Shown here: positions 42,914 to 50,256 of the stretch, piece by piece
Layout: each line of letters opens with the position of its first letter
Position numbering within the stretch: the stretch's first letter is position 1
Assembly: GCA_024642725.1 (NCBI GenBank)
Contig: JAHEAO010000017.1
Location: forward strand, 1-50,256
DNA: 50,256 nt
Source: Paracoccaceae bacterium
GTDB taxonomy: Bacteria > Pseudomonadota > Alphaproteobacteria > Rhodobacterales > Rhodobacteraceae
Direction: 5' to 3'
Program-made: the position numbers and the translations under genes
Notes under the pieces: generated by a model
Databases searched by the model: none
What the model was told of the DNA's origin: nothing
What the model saw: the letters and a program-made list of their open reading frames with translations, nothing else

Positions 42914-43974
42914 CCGCGCCTCCGGACTCGCGGGTCGAGCAGGGTGTAAAGCACGTCCGACAGAAGGTTCAAACCGACGAAGATCACGCCGATGACGAGA
43001 GTTCCGCCCAGAACCGCGTTCATGTCGGCGTTCTGCAGGCTGTTGGTCAGATACTGGCCGAGCCCCGGCCAAGCGAACACGGTTTCAGTCAGGACCGAGC
43101 CCTCCAATAGCCCCGCATAGGACAGGGCGACGACCGTCACCAGCGGCACGGCGGCGTTGCGCAAGGCATGGACCCAGATGATCCGCCATTCGGGGACGCC
43201 CTTGACGCGGGCGGTCGTGATATATTCCTGCGCCAGTTCGTTCAGCATGAAGCTGCGTGTCATCCGGCTGATATAGGCCATCGAGAAATAGCCCAGCAGC
43301 GAGGCTGGCAGAATGATGTGCGAGAAGACGTTTCGGAACGCGTCCCACTGGCCCTGCATCGCGGAATCGATCAGCAGCAGGCCGGTCTTCTGGGTCACGG
43401 AATATTCGTAGGCGATGTCGATCCGACCCGGTCCGGCCACCCAGCCGAGTTTCGCGTAAAAGACCAGAAGCGCCAGCAGGCCCAGCCAGAAGATCGGCGC
43501 GGAATAGCCGATCAGCCCAAGCACGCGAACCATCTGGTCGGCAAGTTTGCCCTGCTTGACTGCGGCCAGAATACCGATGGGAATGCCAAGGATCGTGCCG
43601 ATAAGGATGCCGACAGTCGCCAGTTCGACGGTTGCGGGAAAGACTCGCAGAATGTCTTCGGAAATGTCCTTCTTGGTCAGGAAGGACTGGCCGAAATCGC
43701 CGGTCATCACCTTTTGCAGGTAAATCCAGAATTGTTCGTAGAGCGGTTTGTCGAGGCCAAGTTCGATGAACGCCTTGTCGTAGACGGACTGCGAGGCGCG
43801 GTCGCCCACCACGGCAAGAACCGGGTCGACGGGCACGATGCGACCGATCAGGAAAGTCACCAGCAACAGACCGAAAAAGGTCATGGCCAGTGTCGCCAGC
43901 AGCTTTGTAACCTTCCAGAGAAACCGCGAGGGGGCGCTGCTGCGCCCCCCCGGATCGTTTGTCGTCAGGCTCAT
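42910..43974 (-). CDS. Dipeptide/oligopeptide-type ABC importer permease (DppB/OppB type)
   Basis: The 354-residue permease has the DppB features: TM1 near residue 27 (LATLAMTFFGLLLVTFLIGRIVPVDP), GLIGYSAPIFWLGLLALLVF, and the EAA loop YITTARVKGVPEWRIIWVHALRNA (about 246-269). The ATG overlaps the binding-protein stop by one base (TAATG). Confidence 0.94.
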   Translation of the reverse strand: MSLTTNDPGGRSSAPSRFLWKVTKLLATLAMTFFGLLLVTFLIGRIVPVDPVLAVVGDRASQSVYDKAFIELGLDKPLYEQFWIYLQKVMTGDFGQSFLTKKDISEDILRVFPATVELATVGILIGTILGIPIGILAAVKQGKLADQMVRVLGLIGYSAPIFWLGLLALLVFYAKLGWVAGPGRIDIAYEYSVTQKTGLLLIDSAMQGQWDAFRNVFSHIILPASLLGYFSMAYISRMTRSFMLNELAQEYITTARVKGVPEWRIIWVHALRNAAVPLVTVVALSYAGLLEGSVLTETVFAWPGLGQYLTNSLQNADMNAVLGGTLVIGVIFVGLNLLSDVLYTLLDPRVRRRG

Positions 43975-45569
43975 TACTTGGTCACGGCCTTGAACGAGTT
44001 GTCATTGAACGACGGTCCAACAACGAACCCATTCACGTTGGCGCGGCGGCCAAGCACTTCGATCTCCTGGAACATGATCACGAAGGGCGAGACTTCCTGA
44101 TGCTCGCGCTGCAGTTCCAGATACATCTCGGCCCGTTTGCCGGCATCCGCTTCCAGAACGGCGGCGTCAGCTTTTGCGGTCATTTCCGGGATGTCCCACG
44201 AGTTCCGCCATGCCAGAGGCTTGGAGGCTGCATCGTCCGAGTTGTCGGGGTTACGCGCGAAGGTATCGGCGTTGGTATGCGGATCCTGATAGTCCGGACC
44301 CCAGCGGCCGATATAGATGTCGTGGTTCCGCGCGCGATACTTGGTCAGCGTCTGCTGGCCATCGCCCGGGATCAGTTCCATCGTGATACCGGCTTGCGCC
44401 ATCGTCTGCTGGATCGCTTCCGCGATACCGGTGATTTCAGGCGTGTTGCGGGTATCCATCGTGACGGAGAAGCCATCCGGAAGGCCGGCAGCCGCCAGCA
44501 GTTCCTTGGCCTTTTCGATGTTCAGGCTAAACGGCGTGTCTTCCAGAGCGCCAAGGAAACCCAACGGCAGGAAGGCCTGATGCACGTTCACTTTGCCCTT
44601 CATGATGGTGTCGGCAATCGTGGCGTAATCGACGAGATACTTCATCGCCTGACGCACTTCGGGCTTCGACAGGAACTCGTTCTTCTGGTTCAGGCCGAGG
44701 TAGTAGATCGAACCCTTGACGCCGCTGTCGATGACAACGTCCGGGTTGCCCTGAAGTGCGGCGATATCTTCAGCACCAAGGTTGCGGGCGATGTCGATAT
44801 CACCCTTTTCCAGCAGCAGGCGCTGGGTCGACGTTTCCGGGATGTGGCGATAGATCGCGCGCATCATCGGTGCTGCGTCGCCGGAAAAGTTGTCGTTCCG
44901 CTCCAGCACCACGACTTCGTTGGCGCGCCATTCGCGGATGGTGAATGCACCCGAGCCGGCATAGGCGGTCTTGAGCCAGTTATAGCCCATGTCGCCGTCA
45001 ACTTCGTGCTCTTGCACAAGATTCTTGTCGACAATGAAGCCGACGGTTGCGGTCAGGCAGTACAGCACCAGCGTCGGCGCATAGGGTTTGTCCATCTTGA
45101 AATCGAGAGACATGTCGCCGGTCTTGACGACCATACTGTCGACATTTTCGGCATTGAGACCGAACTGGGTCAGGATGAATGCGGGTGATTTGTCGAGCTT
45201 GACCGCGCGGGTCAACGAATAGACCACGTCGTCGGCGGTGATCGGGTTGCCCGAGGCGAATTTCATTCCGTCGCGGATCTTGAAGCTGATCGACATTCCA
45301 TCCGGCGCGACTTCCCAGCTTTCAGCGATCACGCCGAAGATGTTCGAAACGTCGTTGACGTCATAGCCGATCAGACCCTGATAGCTGTTGCCCAGAATCT
45401 CGGATGCGGTGAATTCGAACACCTCAGCGGGATCGAGCGAGATCACATCGTCGATCGACCAGGCCTGGATCAGCGTGTCGGGCGGCGTTTCCGCCTGCAC
45501 AGCTGGCGCTGAGAACCCGGCGACAAGCGCCACGGTCGCAGCGGCAATTAATTTCGGGACGTGTAGCAT
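43974..45569 (-). CDS. Extracellular solute-binding protein family 5 (DppA type)
   Basis: The 531-residue protein has a Sec signal peptide (MLHVPKLIAAATVALVAGFSAPAVQA) and family-5 features: WSIDDVISLDPAEVFEFTASEI, ESWEVAPDGMSISFKIRDGMKFASGNPITADDVVYSL, and the C-terminal RAEMYLELQREHQEVSPFVIM. Family-5 proteins bind peptides but also oligosaccharides, nickel or opines. It is the first gene of an eight-gene minus-strand operon. The partner genes (TIM-barrel isomerase, PfkB kinase) suggest a sugar-containing ligand. Confidence 0.94.
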   Translation of the reverse strand: MLHVPKLIAAATVALVAGFSAPAVQAETPPDTLIQAWSIDDVISLDPAEVFEFTASEILGNSYQGLIGYDVNDVSNIFGVIAESWEVAPDGMSISFKIRDGMKFASGNPITADDVVYSLTRAVKLDKSPAFILTQFGLNAENVDSMVVKTGDMSLDFKMDKPYAPTLVLYCLTATVGFIVDKNLVQEHEVDGDMGYNWLKTAYAGSGAFTIREWRANEVVVLERNDNFSGDAAPMMRAIYRHIPETSTQRLLLEKGDIDIARNLGAEDIAALQGNPDVVIDSGVKGSIYYLGLNQKNEFLSKPEVRQAMKYLVDYATIADTIMKGKVNVHQAFLPLGFLGALEDTPFSLNIEKAKELLAAAGLPDGFSVTMDTRNTPEITGIAEAIQQTMAQAGITMELIPGDGQQTLTKYRARNHDIYIGRWGPDYQDPHTNADTFARNPDNSDDAASKPLAWRNSWDIPEMTAKADAAVLEADAGKRAEMYLELQREHQEVSPFVIMFQEIEVLGRRANVNGFVVGPSFNDNSFKAVTK

Positions 45570-45720
45570 CTATAACCCCCTGTCTAGAATTTGGCGCAGG
45601 TCACGGAGTCAGGCCGGCCTGCGCGATACCCGATTAGCGCGGCTCGCCGGTTTGATGTCAAGCCGCTTGGGTTCAGAAAAACACCGTCAGGGCCGGGGTT
45701 TTCGGAGATATATCAGTTGA

Positions 45721-47016
45721 CTAGGCAGTCAGGTCTTGTCTGGGCCGCGCCGGGAACACAAGGATCGCCCGGAAATCGTTGACGTTCGTCAATGTCGGGC
45801 CGGTCACGATCTGTCCGCCGATCGCCTCAAAGAAGCCGTGACTATCGTTTTTAGCAAGCGCGCGGGCCGGATCGAGTCCCTTGGCGCGCGCGGTTCGAAT
45901 CGTTTCCGGTCCGATCGTAGCACCGGCGACCTCCGCGGCGCCATCGACGCCGTCGGTATCGCAGGCGATCGCGTGGATGCCTTCGGCGCCATCCAGCGCG
46001 ATGGCGAGGGCCAGCGCGAATTCGGCATTGGGTCCGCCGCTACCCGACCCGGTGCGGGTCACCGTCAGCTCTCCGCCTGAGAGGAGCAGAACGGGTGCGT
46101 CGCCCGCTGCGAGCCGCTGCCGGATGGCGAGGGCCTGGTGCGCCTGAGATGCGGCGACATCGCGCGCCTCGCCTTCAAGCGCGTCGCCCAGCATCGTGAT
46201 GCTGCAACCGGCGGCCTCAGCGAGGTCGGCAGCTGCGCCGAGCGACTGCGCGGGGGCGGCGAAAACGATGTTCTTCGTGCGGGACAATCGGATGTCGCCC
46301 GGTGGAACCACGCCGGTTTTGCCGGCCAGCGCCTGCGCCACGGAGGGCGGCGGGGTGATCGACCACCGCTCAAGGATTGCCCGCGCCGCTGCTGGCGTGC
46401 TGGCGTCCCCGACGGTCGGCCCCGATCCGATGGAGGCCGGATCGTCTCCCGGCACGTCCGAGATCATCAACGCCAGAATCCGCGCGGGATAGGCTTTTGC
46501 CGCAAGCTGGCCTCCCTTGACGCGGCTGAGGTGCTTGCGGACCACGTTCATCTGGCCGATCGGCGCACCAGAGGCGAGAAGTTCCGCGTTCAAGGCCTGT
46601 TTTTCCGCCAGCGTGATGTCGCCCGCAGGCTGAACCAGCAGGGCGGATGCGCCGCCGGAGATGAGCGCGAGCACGAAGTCCTGTTCCGTCAGCCCCTGAA
46701 GCAGGTCAAGCATTTCGCGGGTCGCCGTCAGGCCGGCTTTGTCAGGGACAGGGTGGGCCGCTTCCACGATGCGGACACCTTGGCAGGGTCGAGCGTAGCC
46801 ATAGCGGGTGATTACCAGCCCTTCGCAGGGACCCCAGGCAGCCTCGACCGCCTCAGCCATCCGCGCAGAGGCTTTGCCGGCGCCGATCACCAGCACTCGG
46901 CCCTTGGGCCGGGGCGGAAGAAAGCGGGCAAGGCTGCGCATCGGGTCGGCGACCTCAACCGCGCGATCAAAGAGCCCCCGCAGAAGCCGGCCCGGGTCGT
47001 CGGTACAGATTTCCAT
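45721..47016 (-). CDS. Glycerate 2-kinase (DUF4147-MOFRL)
   Basis: The 431-residue kinase has the N-terminal DUF4147 domain (VLVIGAGKASARMAEAVE near 41, ALISGGASALL near 117, NVVRKHLSRVKGGQLA near 158, IGSGPTVGD near 199) and the C-terminal MOFRL domain (LLSGGELTVTRTG near 314, GPNAEFALALA, and CDTDGVDGAAEVAG). Such enzymes phosphorylate D-glycerate at C2. It starts one base inside the end of the SMP-30 gene, so the pair is coupled. It supplies 2-phosphoglycerate to glycolysis. Confidence 0.92.
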   Translation of the reverse strand: MEICTDDPGRLLRGLFDRAVEVADPMRSLARFLPPRPKGRVLVIGAGKASARMAEAVEAAWGPCEGLVITRYGYARPCQGVRIVEAAHPVPDKAGLTATREMLDLLQGLTEQDFVLALISGGASALLVQPAGDITLAEKQALNAELLASGAPIGQMNVVRKHLSRVKGGQLAAKAYPARILALMISDVPGDDPASIGSGPTVGDASTPAAARAILERWSITPPPSVAQALAGKTGVVPPGDIRLSRTKNIVFAAPAQSLGAAADLAEAAGCSITMLGDALEGEARDVAASQAHQALAIRQRLAAGDAPVLLLSGGELTVTRTGSGSGGPNAEFALALAIALDGAEGIHAIACDTDGVDGAAEVAGATIGPETIRTARAKGLDPARALAKNDSHGFFEAIGGQIVTGPTLTNVNDFRAILVFPARPRQDLTA

Positions 47017-47939
47017 CAGGAGGAGTGAAACGGCGTCAGGCCCTGCGCGTTCACATAAACGGCCCGCAGGGTCGTGGTGGCGCAGATGAACAGGCGATTG
47101 TGCTTGGGCCCGCCAAAGCAGACGTTTGCCACGACCTCGTCGATCAGGATCTTGCCAAGCAAGCTACCGTCCGGCGCGAAGCAATGCACCCCGTCGCCCG
47201 CCGACGACCAGATATTGCCCGCGGTATCGACGCGAAACCCGTCAAAAAGACCGCAGTCGCATTCCACGAGCGTCGTCCCCTTGCCAACGGATTTTCCGTC
47301 CTTGGACACCGGATAACTCCGGATCTTTGGGGTGCAGTCGGCGACATGGGTCTTGCCGGTGTCCGCCACATAAAGCAGCGATTCATCGCCGGAGAAAGCA
47401 AGGCCGTTGGGCTGAACCATGTCGTCGATGACTATCGTGACCTCGCCCGAGGGGTCGATCCGGTAGACGTTGCGGGCGCCGATTTCGGACGGCGAGGCAT
47501 CGCCTTCGTATTCGCTGTCGATGCCGTAGCTGGGGTCGGTGAACCAGACCGATCCATCGGATTTCACGACGACGTCATTGGGCGAGTTGAAGCGTTTGCC
47601 CTTGTAGCGGTCGGCAAGCACGCGGGTGGTTCCGTCATGTTCGATCCGGCTGACCGCGCGACCGCGATGTTCGCAAGAGACAAGCCGCCCCTGGGCGTCG
47701 ACGGTATGGCCGTTCTGGTTGCGCGCGGGCTGTTCGAAGACCGAAACCTCTCCATTGCGTTCATCCCAGCGCAGCGTCCGGTCATTGGGAATGTCGGACC
47801 AGATCAGGTATTTCCCGGCCGGGAGATAGGCAGGTCCCTCACACCAGCGGCCACCCGACCACAAAAGGTCGATACCTGCGTTCATATGGATCATCTTGGC
47901 GAACCGCGGATCGCGGATATCGTAGTCAGAGGACGGCAT
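47016..47939 (-). CDS. SMP-30/gluconolactonase/LRE family protein
   Basis: The 307-residue six-bladed propeller has WCEGPAYLPAGKYLIWSDIPNDR with the metal-site Glu (about 33-55), GRLVSCEH, FNSPNDVVVKSDGSVWFTDPSYG (about 118-140) with the central Asn, and LYVADTG (about 190) with the second Asp region. Family members hydrolyse sugar lactones using a divalent cation. It is coupled to glycerate 2-kinase, suggesting a route from a sugar acid or lactone to glycerate. The specific lactone is unknown. Confidence 0.88.
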   Translation of the reverse strand: MPSSDYDIRDPRFAKMIHMNAGIDLLWSGGRWCEGPAYLPAGKYLIWSDIPNDRTLRWDERNGEVSVFEQPARNQNGHTVDAQGRLVSCEHRGRAVSRIEHDGTTRVLADRYKGKRFNSPNDVVVKSDGSVWFTDPSYGIDSEYEGDASPSEIGARNVYRIDPSGEVTIVIDDMVQPNGLAFSGDESLLYVADTGKTHVADCTPKIRSYPVSKDGKSVGKGTTLVECDCGLFDGFRVDTAGNIWSSAGDGVHCFAPDGSLLGKILIDEVVANVCFGGPKHNRLFICATTTLRAVYVNAQGLTPFHSS

Positions 47940-48079
47940 GGCATGTCCTTGCGCATGGAATTCGATCGGACGCTAGCACCCTGACGTTATGTCAGTAAAC
48001 AGTCCAGTCACCGGGGCTTGTTGCATCTCTTTTGCGGCGCGGCCATATAATGACCGACGAAGCGGCACCGGAGCGCAGA

Positions 48080-49042
48080 ATGACAAACTACCTTGAGTTC
48101 GAGAAATCGCTGGCAGAAATCGAAGGCAAGGCTGAAGAATTGCGCGCGCTGGCGCGGGCCAACAAGGAAATGGACGTCGAAAAGGAAGCCGCGGCGCTGG
48201 ACAAGAAAGCCGATGCGCTTCTCAAGGATCTCTACAAGTCGCTCGACCCTTGGCGAAAGTGCCAGGTCGCGCGGCATCCCGACCGGCCGCATTGCAAGGA
48301 CTACATCGAGGCGCTTTTCACCGAATACACGCCCTTGGCCGGTGACCGGAACTTCGCCGATGATCATGCTGTCATGGGGGGGCTGGCCCGGCTGAACGGA
48401 ACCCCGGTGATGGTTATCGGCCATGAAAAGGGCAACGACACCAAGACCCGGATCGAGCGGAATTTCGGCATGGCCCGGCCCGAAGGCTATCGCAAGGCGA
48501 TCCGGCTGATGGATCTGGCGGATCGATTCGGCCTGCCGATCGTCACGCTGATCGACACGCCCGGTGCCTATCCCGGCAAGGGTGCGGAAGAACGCGGCCA
48601 GTCCGAAGCGATTGCCCGATCGACGCAGAAATGTCTGCAGGTGAAGGTGCCGCTGATCTCTGTGATCATCGGCGAAGGCGGGTCCGGCGGCGCTGTCGCT
48701 TTTGCGACCGGCAATACCGTCGCCATGCTAGAACATTCCATCTATTCGGTGATCAGCCCCGAGGGTTGCGCCAGTATCCTGTGGAAGGATGCCGAGAAGA
48801 TGCGCGAGGCGGCAGAGGCCCTGCGCCTGACCGCGCAGAACCTACTGAAGCTCGAGGTCATCGACCGCATCATCCCCGAGCCGCTGGGCGGCGCCCAGCG
48901 CAATCGCAAGACCGCGATTGCCGATGTCGGCAAGGCGATCGAGGCGATGCTGAAGGAACTGGCGAAGAAGACGCCGGATCAACTGGTCAAAGACCGGCGC
49001 AAGAAATATCTCGATATGGGCGCGAAGGGTCTGGCGGCCTGA
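48080..49042 (+). CDS. accA: Acetyl-CoA carboxylase carboxyltransferase subunit alpha
   Basis: The 320-residue subunit forms the carboxyltransferase with AccD and commits acetyl-CoA to fatty acid synthesis. It begins [21 protein letters not shown], has the [16 protein letters not shown] segment, [18 protein letters not shown], the crotonase-fold [23 protein letters not shown] and [15 protein letters not shown] oxyanion region (about 210). The ATG at 48080 after GGAG matches the known N-terminus; in-frame ATGs at 48032 and 48050 are less likely. It is convergent with the flavoprotein gene one base away. Confidence 0.97.
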   Translation: MTNYLEFEKSLAEIEGKAEELRALARANKEMDVEKEAAALDKKADALLKDLYKSLDPWRKCQVARHPDRPHCKDYIEALFTEYTPLAGDRNFADDHAVMGGLARLNGTPVMVIGHEKGNDTKTRIERNFGMARPEGYRKAIRLMDLADRFGLPIVTLIDTPGAYPGKGAEERGQSEAIARSTQKCLQVKVPLISVIIGEGGSGGAVAFATGNTVAMLEHSIYSVISPEGCASILWKDAEKMREAAEALRLTAQNLLKLEVIDRIIPEPLGGAQRNRKTAIADVGKAIEAMLKELAKKTPDQLVKDRRKKYLDMGAKGLAA

Positions 49043-49043
49043 G

Positions 49044-49649
49044 CTACCAGAGGGTCTTGATAGCGCGTCCGGCCCATTCCGCGTCGTAGCGTTCTCCGCC
49101 CACTTCGTCGTCGGTCATTGCCGCAAGAATCTGGCCGACGGTCGGCAGGCCTTGGCTTTCCTCACCCGCCGTCCACAGCCGTGACCGCACAAGGGCGCGG
49201 GCGCATTGGCTGTACACCTCCTTGATCTCGATCACGATGACCGTCGCCGGGCGAATGTCGCCACGCCCAAGCCGGTCACGCAGCGTCTCGTCGGCAGTGA
49301 CGATGGCCCGCCCATTGATCCGTATGACGTTGTTGGACCCCGGCACCATGAACATCAGCGAAACACGCGGGTCTCGCAGGATATTGCGCAGGGAATCCAG
49401 CCGCTGGTTGCCGCGCCAGTCGGGCATGGCGAGATGGCGGTCATCAAGTGGCGACACGACCGGACCGTCATCGCCGCGCGGCGAGGCATCGGTGCCTTCC
49501 GGACCAACGGTGGAGAGGATGCAGAACCGGGACCGTTCAATCCACCGGGCGTATTCCGGGGTCAGCCGGTCGGCCACTTTGCGCAGCGCGGCGTCGCCCG
49601 GCGTACCGTAGAGCGCGTGCAGGTCTTCCAGCGTCTCAATCGGCGTCAT
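49044..49649 (-). CDS. Pyridoxamine 5'-phosphate oxidase-like flavoprotein
   Basis: The 201-residue protein has the split beta-barrel pattern: RSRFCILSTVGPEGTDASPRGDDGPV (about 39-64), AMPDWRGNQRLDSLRNILRDPRVSLMFMVPGSNNVIRINGRA (about 74-114) and a C-terminal helix. This is the FMN-dependent PPOX-like family (MSMEG_1061 type); substrate unknown. Its start overlaps the end of the downstream-lying acyltransferase gene by 14 bases, so the two are cotranscribed. Confidence 0.88.
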   Translation of the reverse strand: MTPIETLEDLHALYGTPGDAALRKVADRLTPEYARWIERSRFCILSTVGPEGTDASPRGDDGPVVSPLDDRHLAMPDWRGNQRLDSLRNILRDPRVSLMFMVPGSNNVIRINGRAIVTADETLRDRLGRGDIRPATVIVIEIKEVYSQCARALVRSRLWTAGEESQGLPTVGQILAAMTDDEVGGERYDAEWAGRAIKTLW

Positions 49650-50256
49650 GGCCTGCCTCCATCCTGAACCCGGCCTCTGCCATCAGGCGGTTGGAACCGG
49701 ATTCGATAGCGCTTTCGAGTGCCTTCATGAAGGGGTCGATTTCCATTCCCGACCTGATCCGGGGCAGGAATTCCACAACAGCGAGCCCCGGATAGCGCAT
49801 GATGCCGTGGCGCTTCCAGAAGACGCCGACATTGGTTGCGGCAGGCACGCAATCCTCTGCGGTTTCCCGGTAAAGGACGCCGGTGCCGATCTTGTAGCTG
49901 GACGTCGCGCCGGCGGCGACGCGGGTGCCTTGCGGGAAGATGATCAGTTGGCCGGGCATGCTCTTGCCGGATTTCACATCTGCCACCATCTGCTTGATGG
50001 CGAGGCTGCGCTTGCCGCGGTCGACGGCGATGCATCCGATCCGTTTGGCGTAATAGCCGACGATCGGCGCCCATTGGAGCTGTTGTTTCATGATGAATTT
50101 CGGCCGCGGCACGACCGAGACGATCATTATGATGTCGAAGAAGCTTTGGTGTTTGGAAGCAATCAGCACCTCGTCGGCCGGCACCTCGCCGCGGATTTCG
50201 GATTTCAGGCCAACCATCCATCCGGCGGTCCAGCGCACCCAGTTGCAGTAGGTGTG
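49636..50256 (-). CDS. Lysophospholipid acyltransferase (PlsC type), 5' end outside window
   Basis: The visible 206 residues run from the right edge (reading TYCNWVRWTAGW) to the stop at 49636. They include the catalytic H-x4-D as SKHQSFFDI (about 33-41 in the visible part), FIMKQQLQWAPIVG, CIAVDRG and the glycerol-phosphate binding FPQGTR. These are the PlsC/LPLAT motifs of 1-acyl-glycerol-3-phosphate acyltransferases, which make phosphatidic acid at the inner membrane. The N-terminal membrane anchor lies beyond the window. Confidence 0.9.
   Translation of the reverse strand, partial: HTYCNWVRWTAGWMVGLKSEIRGEVPADEVLIASKHQSFFDIIMIVSVVPRPKFIMKQQLQWAPIVGYYAKRIGCIAVDRGKRSLAIKQMVADVKSGKSMPGQLIIFPQGTRVAAGATSSYKIGTGVLYRETAEDCVPAATNVGVFWKRHGIMRYPGLAVVEFLPRIRSGMEIDPFMKALESAIESGSNRLMAEAGFRMEAGHDAD

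Noticed and set aside
1-50256. Prophage, transposon, CRISPR array, toxin-antitoxin pair, restriction system or tRNA genes
   Set aside because: I looked for integrase or transposase motifs, terminal repeats, regularly spaced repeats, small paired genes and tRNA-like cloverleafs and found none that stood up.

Overview
The window is GC-rich, gene-dense chromosomal DNA from an alphaproteobacterium, most likely Rhodobacterales (Rhodobacteraceae or Roseobacteraceae). The best evidence is the gene content: a DUF1013/TrcR-type cell-cycle transcription factor, an Mcl1-type L-malyl-CoA/beta-methylmalyl-CoA lyase of the ethylmalonyl-CoA pathway, a COQ9-family protein, a DUF1244 protein beside an N-formylglutamate amidohydrolase, and an AsnC-type regulator divergent from alanine dehydrogenase. 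I see no integrase, transposase, phage gene, CRISPR array, tRNA or rRNA. No stretch longer than 300 bases lacks a gene or RNA; the longest gap (26649-26914) is a divergent promoter region.

Region 1 (1-23 kb) is mostly housekeeping. It opens with a cut-off YdhR-like monooxygenase divergent from a LysR regulator. Then come the signal recognition particle RNA, rsgA, a small membrane protein, and the conserved dnaX-ybaB-recR set, which ends in a bidirectional terminator. TrcR, RNase T2, COQ9, rpsU, rlmJ, the Lrp/ald pair, mscL, a Nu-class-like GST and a YtoQ protein follow. A long minus-strand series comprises pyk, a small membrane protein, rpmI, rplT, pheS, an ASCH-domain gene and pheT. The stretch from 20 to 24 kb holds the formylglutamate hydrolase/DUF1244 pair, an intergenic repeat array, an NTF2-like gene, a decayed GFA gene, a D-amino-acid transaminase and mcl1.

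Region 2 (24.2-47.9 kb) is a catabolic block of about 24 kb lying between mcl1 and accA. It has five parts: (a) a sugar ABC importer (ATPase, Tat-exported binding protein, two permeases) with a FucU/RbsD mutarotase and a PfkB kinase; (b) a tightly coupled five-gene operon of BtpA/SgcQ, M42/SgcX, FGGY kinase, SIS isomerase and a variant creatininase-family hydrolase; (c) an aldo/keto reductase and lactonase pair resembling the oxidative L-fucose route; (d) a translationally coupled operon of a Dpp-type importer, a dipeptidase, a TIM-barrel isomerase and a second PfkB kinase; (e) an SMP-30 lactonase and glycerate 2-kinase pair. No dedicated regulator is present and the substrates are not obvious. 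Operons (b) and (d) are the best candidates for an undescribed pathway.

Region 3 (48-50.3 kb) returns to core metabolism with accA, a pyridoxamine-phosphate-oxidase-like flavoprotein, and a lysophospholipid acyltransferase cut by the window end. Within the catabolic block most genes overlap by 1-4 bases, so co-expression is likely. Several convergent housekeeping pairs share overlapping stop codons, leaving no room for separate terminators.
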